A stretch of DNA of 64,000 nt from Corticicoccus populi (lineage in GTDB: Bacteria; Bacillota; Bacilli; Staphylococcales; Salinicoccaceae), in contig NZ_JBHUOQ010000001.1 of NCBI RefSeq assembly GCF_042686195.1, forward strand, positions 1,240,001-1,304,000, in the 5' to 3' direction. The translations under genes were made by a program, and so were the position numbers. Positions 1-9,116 of this stretch are shown here, piece by piece. Position 1 is the stretch's first letter, and every line of letters starts with the position of its first letter. The notes under the pieces are model-generated. The model saw only the letters and a list, made by a program, of their open reading frames with translations. It did not search any database and was not told the DNA's origin.

Positions 1-1175
1 TCATACTGAATACTTTCTGCGACATTAGTGACAAGCGGTGCTAAATTAGATGCCAAATATAATGAAACGATAATCATCGGAATTCCAATTATTGCAGATC
101 GTATGATATTTTTATTCGTAGCAACAAGAACCATTGCCAGAGGAACAACAATAAACGGCAGATCTCCAAGCGGCATAATGATTACTCCCGGCAGAACTAC
201 CGCAAGCAGAATCGTAACTGGAACAAGAAGCAGCGCTGTAGAAACAACTGCAGGGTTACCAATGATTACAGCTATATCAAGACCAATATTTAGATCTTTA
301 CGGTCAGGGAACCTTTTCTGGAGAAAGCTACGTATAGCATCTGATAAAGGAATTAAACCTTCCATGAGAATTTTTACCATTCTCGGCATAATAAACATTA
401 CTGCACCAAGTGAAATACCGAGTTCTATAATATTTCTAATTTCAAACCTGGCAATAATACCGATAATTACACCTAGTATTACACCAATCATCATCGGTTC
501 TCCCAATACACCGAAACGTTTTTTAATTGATTCGGGATCGGCATTCAGTTTGTTCAGCCCCGGAATTAAATTGATAATTTTATCTCCTAAAATTCCAACC
601 GGGAAATAAATCACTGATGAAAGTGTTGGGAGAGATATACCAGGAAGCCCCATTCTTTTGTGAATATACGGTGCTGACCAGTCAGCGAGTTTGAAAGTAA
701 TGATTGTAGCAATTGCTGCACCAATCAGACCGAAAAAGAAGTTTCCTGTAGCGATATAAACCAGAGAACCTGCAAATGCAAAGTGCCAATAGTTCCATAA
801 ATCCACGTCTACTGTCTTTGTCCATTTAAACACCAACATAACGATATTGATTATAATCGTTAAAATAATAACAACTGGTGCAATGGGCGAAGCAAATGCA
901 ATAGCTGCAAGCGGCGGCCAGCCGGTATCCATAACCGGAAGGTTAACACCTGAGTTATCTATCATCGCTTCAATTGCAGGACCGAGACTTCCCGTCAATA
1001 AATCGAGTACCAGGAATATTCCTACAAAACCAAATCCAATAGTTAAAGCCGATTTTAATGCCTTACTCAGGCTGACACGAAAAGCAACAGCCATAATAAA
1101 TATAATAATCGGCAGCATTACCTCGGGTCCGAAACTAAGAATATACTGAAAAGCATCTACTATTACGTCTCCCAT
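1..1175 (-). CDS. gatC: PTS galactitol-type EIIC permease (partial, C-terminus off window)
   Basis: Membrane channel subunit of a galactitol-family phosphotransferase system, taking up a hexitol or similar sugar while it is phosphorylated by EIIB. The reverse-strand frame is open from an ATG at 1175 to the window edge, about 391 codons, so the stop is missing. The protein is a series of hydrophobic segments from the first residues on, with the glycine/proline-rich stretches (for example L-P-G-I-S-L-P) usual in the EIIC-Gat family. The start is chosen because AAGGAG (complement of 1185-1190) lies 9 nt upstream; the ATG at 1184 is too close to that site. It follows EIIA and EIIB on the same strand after a 288-nt gap, which is long for an operon. 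The substrate cannot be read from sequence. Confidence 0.85.
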   Translation of the reverse strand, partial: MGDVIVDAFQYILSFGPEVMLPIIIFIMAVAFRVSLSKALKSALTIGFGFVGIFLVLDLLTGSLGPAIEAMIDNSGVNLPVMDTGWPPLAAIAFASPIAPVVIILTIIINIVMLVFKWTKTVDVDLWNYWHFAFAGSLVYIATGNFFFGLIGAAIATIITFKLADWSAPYIHKRMGLPGISLPTLSSVIYFPVGILGDKIINLIPGLNKLNADPESIKKRFGVLGEPMMIGVILGVIIGIIARFEIRNIIELGISLGAVMFIMPRMVKILMEGLIPLSDAIRSFLQKRFPDRKDLNIGLDIAVIIGNPAVVSTALLLVPVTILLAVVLPGVIIMPLGDLPFIVVPLAMVLVATNKNIIRSAIIGIPMIIVSLYLASNLAPLVTNVAESIQY

Positions 1176-1310
1176 TATGTTCATCTCCTTATTACAAAAT
1201 TTTTTTATTATTCAATTTTATAATTCAATAAAATACATTAATTACTTTTATTGGAAATTAAAATTACATAAAATCTATGGATGAGGAAGTACGAACTTCT
1301 TTAAATTCAG

Positions 1311-1328
1311 ATAATCGATTTCGATTAT
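1311..1328. repeat. Palindrome in the EIIB-EIIC gap
   Basis: ATAATCGATTTCGATTAT is a perfect inverted repeat (8-bp arms, 2-nt centre) within the 288-nt gap between EIIB and EIIC. There is no T-run, so it does not look like a terminator. It may be a regulator site or an mRNA hairpin. The rest of the gap (1176-1463) is AT-rich and shows no credible gene. Confidence 0.35.
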
Positions 1329-1463
1329 GGAATATGTTCCGCTTCTTCATCTGCGTATTTAGAATATTAAAGAGTATGTCCAACAGTCGTAATGCCTATT
1401 TCTAAACCTTCACACAAGTCATTTGCTAATTGGTTTTCACACATTCATCCATAGATTATATTT

Positions 1464-1751
1464 TTATTCCGAATCTCTTAAGATGGCAACAATCTGTTCC
1501 AATACTTCCTCTTCACCTATACCGGTCAAAATTGGCAGTGCATTTACAACCGGAGTATTATACCCGCTGCCGACATCTGAAGTCACTACAAATAAATCAA
1601 CAACGCCATCCAATCCTGAAAGTTCCCCGACCGTGCCCTGACGCGCATTAACATCAACGCCCTTTTCTCTGCAGTACTCTTCTACTTTCTCTGCCACCAC
1701 TGTTGATGTTGCGATACCACTTGAACATGCAAAAATAATTTGTTTTGTCAT
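1464..1751 (-). CDS. gatB: PTS galactitol-type EIIB component
   Basis: Cytoplasmic phosphocarrier that passes phosphate from EIIA to the incoming sugar at EIIC. About 95 residues, the normal size for a lone EIIB-Gat/lactose-type domain. The phosphorylated cysteine is Cys9 in the loop F-A-C-S-S-G-I-A-T-S-T right after the first strand. The ATG at 1751 is preferred because GGGGGA lies 8-9 nt before it; an in-frame ATG at 1766 would add five residues but overlaps that site. The stop of EIIA is just upstream (1768), so EIIA and EIIB are probably translationally coupled. Confidence 0.87.
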   Translation of the reverse strand: MTKQIIFACSSGIATSTVVAEKVEEYCREKGVDVNARQGTVGELSGLDGVVDLFVVTSDVGSGYNTPVVNALPILTGIGEEEVLEQIVAILRDSE

Positions 1752-1767
1752 TTTAAGTTCCCCCATT

Positions 1768-2232
1768 TTATTCTGATTTTAAATTTTTTTGTAAATAATT
1801 GTGAAGCTCTTTTTGAGACATGTCTGTCATTTTCTTTAGTACACCTTCTTCTTTGATGAGATCCATAATCTGACGAAGAATATTTAGGTGCTTTGTGCTT
1901 TTTGAAAGACCTAACAGAAAAATCACTTTCACCTCGATTGTCTCTTTTGCATTAATCATGTTATGAAACAATACAGGGTCTTTTAACACCGCTACCCCCA
2001 AAGAGTCATGATTGACAAATTCCGGTTCTGTGTGCGGAATTGCAATACCAAAGTCATACGCTTCAATTCCTGTCGGTGCTTTTTCCTCCCTGTTTAAAAT
2101 GCTTTCGAAATATCCCTCTTTCACATTTCCATGCTTCTCAAAAGACTGTGACATCAGGCGTAAAGCCTCTTCTTTGTCCGATGCTTCCAGATTAGTAAAC
2201 ACCGCATCCTCTGATATCATTATTTTATTCAC
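1768..2232 (-). CDS. gatA: PTS EIIA component (fructose/mannitol/galactitol type)
   Basis: Cytoplasmic EIIA that receives phosphate from HPr and passes it to EIIB. At 154 residues it is a complete PTS_EIIA type-2 domain. The active-site histidine is His67 in the motif G-I-A-I-P-H-T-E-P. It lies 1 nt downstream of the PRD regulator stop and 2 nt upstream of the longer possible EIIB start, so regulator, EIIA and EIIB form one transcript. The galactitol assignment rests on the neighbouring EIIB and EIIC, since EIIA alone does not separate galactitol from fructose or mannitol systems. Confidence 0.85.
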   Translation of the reverse strand: MNKIMISEDAVFTNLEASDKEEALRLMSQSFEKHGNVKEGYFESILNREEKAPTGIEAYDFGIAIPHTEPEFVNHDSLGVAVLKDPVLFHNMINAKETIEVKVIFLLGLSKSTKHLNILRQIMDLIKEEGVLKKMTDMSQKELHNYLQKNLKSE

Positions 2233-2233
2233 A

Positions 2234-4291
2234 CTAGCTCACCTCTTCTACAAAATCACTGATTATTTTCTCTATTTCTTCCACAGTATCTGCCAACTTT
2301 ATTTGGTTTATCTTATCTTCATTCTCTGCAAGCCTTCTTAATTGGAGCAGTGAATTAATGTGTTTCTCTTTATCCTCTGCAGCAATAAAACAAATCAAAT
2401 TCATGTGCTGCCCATTTGGGAATTTTACGCCTTGCTTAATGTTCAGCATACTCATTCCAACACTCATTACTCCGTCACTCGGTTTTGCGTGCGGAATCGC
2501 AATTCGATTGGCAAGCATGATATAATTTGAATTTCTTCTACAGTTGTCAATGACTGCATCTACATAAAACTTATTAATCTGTTCATTAGATAGTAAAGGC
2601 TGTGCAGAATAACGCACTGCTTCTTCCCAGTCTGAAACTTCATTTACTGTCTGAATGGTATCAGCATTAAGAAAATCAGCCAGTCCCATTTCTTTGCTGT
2701 ATAATTTTTTTTGAACTTCTGATGTACTTTGCCCGAGTAAATATTTATTTAAATCATCAATCAATTTAAATCTGTTTTTTATTTCTGTATGCTCTTCAAT
2801 AATATTTAGAACCGCATCCATATCAATATTCGAAAATGAAAATCCATATAATTCTGTATATACTCTCGACTGCAGTTTTCTAATAGTCATCTCACTCATA
2901 ATAGGTTCAACAAGAAATTGTTTAACATCTGTATCCAGTTTATCTGTTGTAAAGACAATATCGACTTCTCCCTCATAATTTGAGAACTCACGAATCGACA
3001 TTGGCTTTAAAAACAATAATTCTTTAAAAGTAGATGTCAAAGTCACATGTATCATTGCAGACACTGAGTGTCCATTTGGGCAAACAACAGCTGCTAAGAT
3101 TTTTTTATTAAAATCAATACCATGCTGCCTGAGCCACCCGCCTATAATGATGGTGATATAAATCAATTCACTTTCCGGCACCTTTTTCTCTAAAGCGTTT
3201 TCAATTGGATCAATAATCAGCTTTATTACCCGGTGGAGATTCACTAAGTTTTGATCAAACTTCAATGATAATGATGAATTATCAATCAAATCATATTTAA
3301 TTCTGTAGTATGCAGGTTTCATATGAACATATAATTTCTCTGTCAAAAGTTCTTTTTGAGGAATATCAATCACACTCACCCGCTCAAACTGATCCAGCAT
3401 TTCCTTTAGAGCGGTCTTAATTGTATTCATTGATTCTCCTGTGTAATAATTGCTCGTAGAGAATACATTCATAATCATGATTAGTAATGTGACGTAATGC
3501 ATTTCACTTTCTTTAATAAATTTGAACTCATGAAATACTTTTTTCACAGTATAGAATTCTTTTGTATCTGCTAAATCAAATTTTCTCATTTCATTATCTT
3601 CCACCGTTTTCTTTTGACGTACACGATTCTGCCATACTGCTAAACAATAGGCTATCGTCGAAATCATATTGTCAGAAAACGTGGATCCAAGTGTGTTTTC
3701 ACACTGCTCAAGCTTACGGTAGAAATCTTTCAAATCTTCAGCACTAATACTTCCGTATTTTTCAAGTAAACCCCTGTCTTTTCTGTTCTTCACATACTTT
3801 TGAATGATATCAAATAAAAGCTTTCTTTTTTCATACTCCTCTCCCAAAAACTGATATCCTTCAGTCCTCGAATAATGAAGTTCCATTCGATAAGGCTCAA
3901 GCTTTTCTTTAGCCTGCTTAATCACCTTTGTAACAGTGTTCCTGCTGATATCAAGGATTTCTGTAAAATGCGTCAGGGATAAATCACTCGAACGATTTAA
4001 AATGATAATCAGCAGAAGGTCAACTCTTTCTTCTTCAGACAGAACATAGTCATAACCGTTCTTTGCAGCAAGAAACAATTCTATAATCTTTCCCGGAATA
4101 ATAAACTGTCCTTTAGGAGTACGCTCAATCTGCACCCGATGAATGTCCATTAAATAGTTATTGATTTTATCGAGACTGTATGTAATCTGTCTCTGGTTAA
4201 TATCCATTCTGGACTCAAGTGACTTCAATGTTGCATTAGGGTCGTTTATTAATTCCTGTAACAGCTGGTTACTTCTTTCATCAATATGCAT
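2234..4291 (-). CDS. PRD-containing transcriptional regulator (BglG/LicR-MtlR type) with EIIB- and EIIA-like domains
   Basis: Regulator expected to control the PTS genes directly downstream, with activity set by phosphorylation from HPr and PTS enzymes. In order along the 685 residues: an N-terminal helix-turn-helix (about 1-60), a second HTH/Mga-like part (about 75-140), two PTS regulation domains (about 170-290 and 295-400), a GatB-like EIIB domain around a cysteine in the loop V-V-C-P-N-G-H-S, and a C-terminal EIIA-like domain with the histidine motif I-A-I-P-H-A-K-P. This is the architecture of LicR/MtlR-type DNA-binding activators rather than of RNA-binding antiterminators. RBS AGGAGGCG is upstream of the ATG. 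Which sugar induces it is unknown. Confidence 0.82.
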   Translation of the reverse strand: MHIDERSNQLLQELINDPNATLKSLESRMDINQRQITYSLDKINNYLMDIHRVQIERTPKGQFIIPGKIIELFLAAKNGYDYVLSEEERVDLLLIIILNRSSDLSLTHFTEILDISRNTVTKVIKQAKEKLEPYRMELHYSRTEGYQFLGEEYEKRKLLFDIIQKYVKNRKDRGLLEKYGSISAEDLKDFYRKLEQCENTLGSTFSDNMISTIAYCLAVWQNRVRQKKTVEDNEMRKFDLADTKEFYTVKKVFHEFKFIKESEMHYVTLLIMIMNVFSTSNYYTGESMNTIKTALKEMLDQFERVSVIDIPQKELLTEKLYVHMKPAYYRIKYDLIDNSSLSLKFDQNLVNLHRVIKLIIDPIENALEKKVPESELIYITIIIGGWLRQHGIDFNKKILAAVVCPNGHSVSAMIHVTLTSTFKELLFLKPMSIREFSNYEGEVDIVFTTDKLDTDVKQFLVEPIMSEMTIRKLQSRVYTELYGFSFSNIDMDAVLNIIEEHTEIKNRFKLIDDLNKYLLGQSTSEVQKKLYSKEMGLADFLNADTIQTVNEVSDWEEAVRYSAQPLLSNEQINKFYVDAVIDNCRRNSNYIMLANRIAIPHAKPSDGVMSVGMSMLNIKQGVKFPNGQHMNLICFIAAEDKEKHINSLLQLRRLAENEDKINQIKLADTVEEIEKIISDFVEEVS

Positions 4292-4551
4292 TTATTGTTC
4301 GCCTCCTGATACCTTTATATTAAGTTGGCCGGTCTTCAAAGTAAATTCTATTTCAGCCCAATATTTATTATGGTCATTGTTTCACAATGGTCTCTACAGT
4401 TGGAAGTCAATCTCATCCAGACCCCAACTTCTTTTGAATTAACGTGATGAAAATTTTAAATCACTGTTTTTTGGTGAAATGATGTTCATTCATCCTCACG
4501 AATAAGTCACCACTATAACTAAAACTCCCTGCACTCACATCCTATATAAAT
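4292..4551. other. Intergenic region between prfC and the PTS regulator
   Basis: About 260 nt with no credible gene on either strand. It must carry the promoter of the PTS regulator (reverse strand). I could not recognise a cre box or a clear operator in it. Confidence 0.5.
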
Positions 4552-4578
4552 AAAAAAACATCCTGAATTCACAGGATG
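4552..4578 (-). terminator. Rho-independent terminator of prfC
   Basis: Hairpin CATCCTG / CAGGATG with a 6-nt loop, followed on the reverse strand by a run of seven T (complement of 4552-4558), 20 nt after the prfC stop. Confidence 0.85.
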
Positions 4579-4597
4579 TCATTAGTTAAATATTAGT

Positions 4598-6160
4598 TTA
4601 CAGCAGGCTAAAGAGTTTAACTTCAGGATATTTTTCAGTGAACCAGCGGGTCGCGAACTCGTTTTCGAACAGGAATACTTTGTTGTCATAACGGTCATGA
4701 ACGAGGTTTGAACGCGGGCTGTTCATCGCATCTGTAATAACGTCTTCGTTTTCAATCCATCGTGCGATTTTTTTACCGATAGGTTCCATCACTACTTCTG
4801 TGTTGTACTCATTTTTCATGCGGTGTTCGAACACTTCGAACTGAAGCTGGCCGACAGCACCTAAAATCGGCTGGTTGGTGTGTACCGTTTTATAATACTG
4901 GATGGCACCTTCCTGAACAAGCTGCTCAATGCCTTTATAGAAATGTTTCTGCTTCATCACATTTTTGGCAGAGACTTTCATGAAAATTTCAGGTGTAAAC
5001 TGAGGCAGTTCTTTAAACTCAACTTTTTTGGCACTGCCCTCATAGAGAGTGTCGCCGATCTGGAAATTACCTGTATCATACAGACCGATAATATCACCGG
5101 CGTACGCTTCGTTGACTGTTTCGGTATCATCCGCCATAAACATAGTCGCACGGGACACCTTTGTTTTCTTATTCGTTCTTGAAAGCACCGTCTCCATACC
5201 GCGGGTAAATTTCCCGGATACGATTCTCATAAATGCCAGTCTGTCACGGTGTCTCGGATCCATGTTTGCCTGGATTTTGAAAATAAAACCTCTAAACGCA
5301 TCGTCAACCGGTGATATGAGTTCCTCATTCACTGTCTCACGTGGTGTCGGCATCGGAGCGAAGTCCACATACGTATCCAGGAATTCTTCAATACCGAATG
5401 TTGATAATGCAGAACCGAAAAATACAGGTGTTAAATCCCCGGATTTAATTTTCTCTTCATCAAACTGATCTCCCGCTTCCTCTACCAGCATAAACTCCTC
5501 AACTGATGTCTGGAACGCTTCATCATTTTCAATTTCGTGACTGCCTTCAATCTCGTAGTCATCATTCAATTGAAGTTTATCCTCTTCACGGAAAGGATTG
5601 ATTGTCTTGTCTTTACGATTGATGATGCCAAAGAAACTCTGACCCATACCAATCGGCCACGTCATCGGATATGTTTCAATTTCAAGTGTTTCTTCAATTT
5701 CTTCCAGCAATTCAAATGGTTCTTTACCGACACGGTCGAGCTTGTTGATAAATGTGAAAATCGGAATACCGCGCATTTTACACACTTTAAAAAGCTTCAA
5801 GGTCTGAGGCTCTATCCCTTTCGCCGCATCAATCACCATGACAGCAGAATCCACCGCCATCAATGTCCGGTACGTATCCTCTGAAAAGTCTTCGTGCCCG
5901 GGTGTATCGACAATATTAATTTTATAGCCGTCAAAATCAAACTGCATGACTGAACTTGTGACACTGATACCACGTTCCTGTTCCACTTTCATCCAGTCAC
6001 TGGTTGCGAATTTACCGCCTTTTTTCCCTTTAACAGTCCCTGCCTGACGAATCGCGCCGCCGAACAGAAGCAGTTTCTCAGTCAAAGTCGTTTTACCCGC
6101 ATCCGGGTGGGAAATGATGGCAAACGTCTTTCTCTTTCTTATTTCATCTTGTAAAGTCAT
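4598..6160 (-). CDS. prfC: Peptide chain release factor 3 (RF3)
   Basis: Translational GTPase that recycles RF1/RF2 from the ribosome after peptide release. 520 residues, the usual RF3 length. The P-loop is S-H-P-D-A-G-K-T-T near residues 17-25, followed by the switch motif D-T-P-G-H-E-D-F and the guanine-specificity motif N-K-L-D-R. The RBS TTAAGGAGATATTT precedes the ATG. It ends in a strong terminator and lies directly downstream of murE on the same strand, with a gap of 112 nt that contains only an imperfect hairpin. murE and prfC are also neighbours in Staphylococcus. Confidence 0.96.
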   Translation of the reverse strand: MTLQDEIRKRKTFAIISHPDAGKTTLTEKLLLFGGAIRQAGTVKGKKGGKFATSDWMKVEQERGISVTSSVMQFDFDGYKINIVDTPGHEDFSEDTYRTLMAVDSAVMVIDAAKGIEPQTLKLFKVCKMRGIPIFTFINKLDRVGKEPFELLEEIEETLEIETYPMTWPIGMGQSFFGIINRKDKTINPFREEDKLQLNDDYEIEGSHEIENDEAFQTSVEEFMLVEEAGDQFDEEKIKSGDLTPVFFGSALSTFGIEEFLDTYVDFAPMPTPRETVNEELISPVDDAFRGFIFKIQANMDPRHRDRLAFMRIVSGKFTRGMETVLSRTNKKTKVSRATMFMADDTETVNEAYAGDIIGLYDTGNFQIGDTLYEGSAKKVEFKELPQFTPEIFMKVSAKNVMKQKHFYKGIEQLVQEGAIQYYKTVHTNQPILGAVGQLQFEVFEHRMKNEYNTEVVMEPIGKKIARWIENEDVITDAMNSPRSNLVHDRYDNKVFLFENEFATRWFTEKYPEVKLFSLL

Positions 6161-6272
6161 AAATATCTCCTTAAATTAACAATTCATCTTCATAGCCGGC
6201 ATCATTCGGGGGATTCACTCCAACCGATGCCTCTTCAAACATTTGAAGCTTTTTATTTATAAATAAAAACAA

Positions 6273-7757
6273 TCACTCACCCTTATATTCATCGGGGCGG
6301 TATTTCTGATATGCCGCATCCAGTGCGATTAAGTCGTCTCTGTGCGGTGCTTTCACATAGTTTTCCACAATTTGATACGGTTCACGGCCTTTACATGCGA
6401 GGACGATGGTGTCCCCGGGCTTACTGATTTCAACTGCGTAACGGATTCCTTCTTCACGGTTGATAAAGGATTTGTACGACTCGTGAGTCGCACCTTCTTC
6501 AAGCAGTTTCACAAGCATTTCAGGGTCATCATTTGCCGGATTGTCCGGTGTAAAAATCGCGACATCGGCACGCGTCGAGATTTCACCCATGGCTGCGGCC
6601 TTTGAAGTATCCCGTTCACCTGTCATACCGACGAGGAAAATGAGATGTTCCTTAACAAACGGCTTCACTGTATCCATAATTTTCTCAAGTGCATCCGGTG
6701 TATGCGCAAAATCAATAATAATATCAATCGGCAGCGACGGATCCAGCACTTCAAGTCTGCCTTCAACAGGTGTCATCATCTTCACCGCATCAATAATTTC
6801 GTCAAATTCATAACCCTGGAGCCATTCTGAGATGACTGCACACATTAAGTTTTGAATATTGAACTCTCCGATAAAGGGCGAGTCCACATGAAATTTTCCG
6901 TCCGGTGTATTCAATGTGAAGTTGAATCCCTCAAGCGTACCTTCGATATCTGTCGGATAAATATCCGCTGTCTCGTCCATACCGTACGTAATCACTTCAA
7001 ACGGTGTCATTTCACGGTATCTTCCGCTCCATTCGTCATCGTTGTTTAAGACGACGTATTTACGTTTCTTAACGTCCTGCCCCATCTGTGAGAATAATAG
7101 ACCCTTCGCATGACCGTAGTCCTCCATTGTATGATGGAAATCCAGGTGATCCTGTGTCAGGTTTGTAAAAATCGCAATATCGAAATCAATCCCGAACGTC
7201 CGGCCTTCTTTTAAGCCGTGGGAAGAGACTTCCATTGTGAATACTTCTGTTTTTTCATTATTTGCCGCTTCAATTCTCTTATGAAGTGTCACTGTTTCAG
7301 GTGTGGTGTTGACACTTTGATAGCGGTCTTCATTAATCATGAAACCATTGGTCCCGAGATATGCACTTTTCTTGCCGAGTGCAAGACTCAAATTATGAAT
7401 CATTGTCGCAACCGTTGTTTTGCCGTTGGTCCCTGTAACACCGATCATTGTCTGTGTTTCGTGCGGGAAATGATATATATATTCACTGAACAAGGCAGCT
7501 GCTTTTTTCGGATCTTTCACAATCAGTATACCGGCATCACCCGTGTCATAGAAACGGTCGGAAACGATAAAACGGCATCCCTGCTTCAGCGCTGCCGGAA
7601 TAAAATCAAATCCATCCACTTGATGGCCGTTCAGTGCAACAAAGATACTGTTTTCATCTGCTTGTCTCGAATCCGTTGTTATTTCAGTTACTTCCTCCGG
7701 AAAATTTCCGTGAAATTCTTTTATTTTTAACAGCGAAATTAGATTTTTGGAGTTCAT
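6273..7757 (-). CDS. murE: UDP-N-acetylmuramoyl-L-alanyl-D-glutamate--L-lysine ligase
   Basis: Cytoplasmic Mur ligase that adds the third residue of the peptidoglycan stem peptide. 494 residues with the ATP-binding loop G-V-T-G-T-N-G-K-T-T in the first third. The substrate motif reads D-N-P-A-N-D-D-P, the lysine-type signature seen in S. aureus MurE, instead of the D-N-P-R of diaminopimelate-adding enzymes. The cell wall is therefore predicted to be Lys type (A3 or A4), as expected for a coccus of this group. Transcribed toward prfC, with tatC upstream behind its own terminator. Confidence 0.95.
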   Translation of the reverse strand: MNSKNLISLLKIKEFHGNFPEEVTEITTDSRQADENSIFVALNGHQVDGFDFIPAALKQGCRFIVSDRFYDTGDAGILIVKDPKKAAALFSEYIYHFPHETQTMIGVTGTNGKTTVATMIHNLSLALGKKSAYLGTNGFMINEDRYQSVNTTPETVTLHKRIEAANNEKTEVFTMEVSSHGLKEGRTFGIDFDIAIFTNLTQDHLDFHHTMEDYGHAKGLLFSQMGQDVKKRKYVVLNNDDEWSGRYREMTPFEVITYGMDETADIYPTDIEGTLEGFNFTLNTPDGKFHVDSPFIGEFNIQNLMCAVISEWLQGYEFDEIIDAVKMMTPVEGRLEVLDPSLPIDIIIDFAHTPDALEKIMDTVKPFVKEHLIFLVGMTGERDTSKAAAMGEISTRADVAIFTPDNPANDDPEMLVKLLEEGATHESYKSFINREEGIRYAVEISKPGDTIVLACKGREPYQIVENYVKAPHRDDLIALDAAYQKYRPDEYKGE

Positions 7758-7825
7758 GATACGAAACCACCTTTCAACCTTTATATTATACCTTAATTCA
7801 TCACGTTTTTACATCTTAAACCGCC

Positions 7826-7862
7826 AACAAATAAAGGCATAACGACTAAGCGTCATACCTTT
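7826..7862 (-). terminator. Terminator overlapping the tatC stop codon
   Basis: Reverse-strand stem formed by AAAGGTATGACG and CGTTATGCCTTT (two wobble pairs), followed by ATTTGTT. The tatC stop codon lies in the loop, so the terminator is part of the end of the gene. The T-tract is interrupted, so it may be only moderately efficient. Confidence 0.55.
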
Positions 7863-8622
7863 CATTCTCTTTTTCTTTCTCACGTCTTTCCTTTTTTCTG
7901 ACCAGAATAATACTCAGTTCATATAAAATAATCATCGGTATCAGTGTAACCAAGTGTGTAAATAAATCCGGAGGTGCGATTAATGCCGTAATCACGAGAA
8001 GCGTGAAATATGCATATTTTCTAACACCCGTCATCACTTCAGAATCGAGCAGGTCAATAAAGTGAAGGAAAAGTACAACAAGCGGCAGCTGGAATATCAG
8101 GCCGAACGGCAGTGTCGTTACAAGCAGGAACGACATGTATTCATCCGCTGTGACCAGGACGTCAAAGTTTCTCTCACCCATTCCGATTAAGAAGAAATAA
8201 CTGAGCGGGTGGACGACAAAATAACCGAATGCAAGACCGACAAGGAATAAAACCACCATCATCGGAAGCATCCCTTTTAAGAGGTTCACTTCCTTCGGAA
8301 TCAGTCTCGGTCTCATAAAGTTCCAGAGGAAATATAAGATCATCGGTACGGATAATCCAATCGCAATCGCCGCAGATGTTCTTAAATAAAACCGGATGAC
8401 TTCAAACGGCCCCATCACAACAATCTGTGTGTCCGCCGCAACCACCGGGAACCACCATCGTATCGTCGAGAAAATCACAATGAACATTACAACAACGGTT
8501 ATAATAGAAAGAATAATGACTGTTCTGAGTGCTGCGATATGCTCCGCAGCCTCCTCCATCGTCATTTCAATCTGTTCTTCAGTACTACGTGTATTATTTT
8601 TTTTATTTTCAGCTGGTGTCAT
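7846..8622 (-). CDS. tatC: Sec-independent (Tat) protein translocase subunit TatC
   Basis: Polytopic membrane receptor for twin-arginine signal peptides. About 258 residues with six predicted membrane segments. The N-terminal region carries H-I-A-A-L-R, matching the TatC signature HxxELR with E replaced by A. The start at 8622 (ATG) is preferred because GGTGA sits 7 nt upstream; a TTG at 8634 would add four residues. No tatA lies next to it: the upstream neighbour is divergent and does not look like TatA. In many Firmicutes tatA and tatC are adjacent. The likely client in this window is the RR-signal protein at 11982-12767. Confidence 0.92.
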   Translation of the reverse strand: MTPAENKKNNTRSTEEQIEMTMEEAAEHIAALRTVIILSIITVVVMFIVIFSTIRWWFPVVAADTQIVVMGPFEVIRFYLRTSAAIAIGLSVPMILYFLWNFMRPRLIPKEVNLLKGMLPMMVVLFLVGLAFGYFVVHPLSYFFLIGMGERNFDVLVTADEYMSFLLVTTLPFGLIFQLPLVVLFLHFIDLLDSEVMTGVRKYAYFTLLVITALIAPPDLFTHLVTLIPMIILYELSIILVRKKERREKEKENERYDA

Positions 8623-8660
8623 GTATATCACCAAATTCTAAAGATTTTGAAAAACCCTTT

Positions 8661-8689
8661 TTGAAAGGCGCATGGAATTAGTATATAAT
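8661..8689 (+). promoter_or_regulatory. Sigma-A promoter of the small membrane protein gene
   Basis: TTGAAA (8661-8666), 17-nt spacer, TATAAT (8684-8689). The RBS and start codon of the forward gene follow within about 40 nt. Confidence 0.75.
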
Positions 8690-8725
8690 ATTATTAAACT
8701 AATGTGAATGTTGAGGTGTATGAAT

Positions 8726-9112
8726 ATGTCTTTTTTTAAGCAGTTAACATGGGACAACCGGCATATGGATTTACGTTTTGAAGAAAACAAATATGACGGC
8801 AAAGTAACAATTACTAAAGTATATGATGACGATGAACACAAAACAGTCGATTTAAATGTTGTCAATGAAAACTACAGCGACGAATTAAAATCCGCACGCG
8901 GCACAATTTTAGCCAACCGTCTCGGTATGCTCATCGCTTTTTCATTCTTCGTGTTTTTACCGGCACTCATTTTAAGCGTCATTGAACAGAATGTTTTACT
9001 AATCGGTGCAGTCATCGTTTATTCTGTCCTTGCGTACTTTATCATTGAATGTATTAATCAGGTGATTATCAACGACGTCCTTCAACGGATTGACCATACA
9101 TTCAGTAAATAA
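8726..9112 (+). CDS. Small membrane protein of unknown function
   Basis: Not recognised. With the ATG at 8726 it has about 128 residues: a hydrophilic, charged N-terminal half (about 75 residues) followed by two hydrophobic segments and a short charged tail. The start is chosen because TTGAGGTG (8711-8718) is 7 nt upstream; the in-frame ATG codons at 8708 and 8720 are placed badly for this site. It has its own promoter and terminator and is divergent from tatC. It lacks the TatA layout (N-terminal membrane helix, amphipathic helix, acidic tail), so it is not a misplaced tatA. Codon use looks like that of its neighbours. Confidence 0.7.
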   Translation: MSFFKQLTWDNRHMDLRFEENKYDGKVTITKVYDDDEHKTVDLNVVNENYSDELKSARGTILANRLGMLIAFSFFVFLPALILSVIEQNVLLIGAVIVYSVLAYFIIECINQVIINDVLQRIDHTFSK

Positions 9113-9116
9113 CACT

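Noticed and set aside
28..609. Forward open frame at the window start
   Set aside because: It lies antisense to the continuous EIIC-coding frame, which has the family character, an RBS and a start; the forward frame has none of these.
6161..6272. Hairpin between murE and prfC as a terminator
   Set aside because: The repeat GCTTCAAA/TTTGAAG is not followed by T on the reverse strand; transcription probably continues into prfC.
8726..9112. Possible tatA next to tatC
   Set aside because: The hydrophobic segments are in the C-terminal half, and there is no N-terminal membrane helix followed by an amphipathic helix, so it is not TatA.
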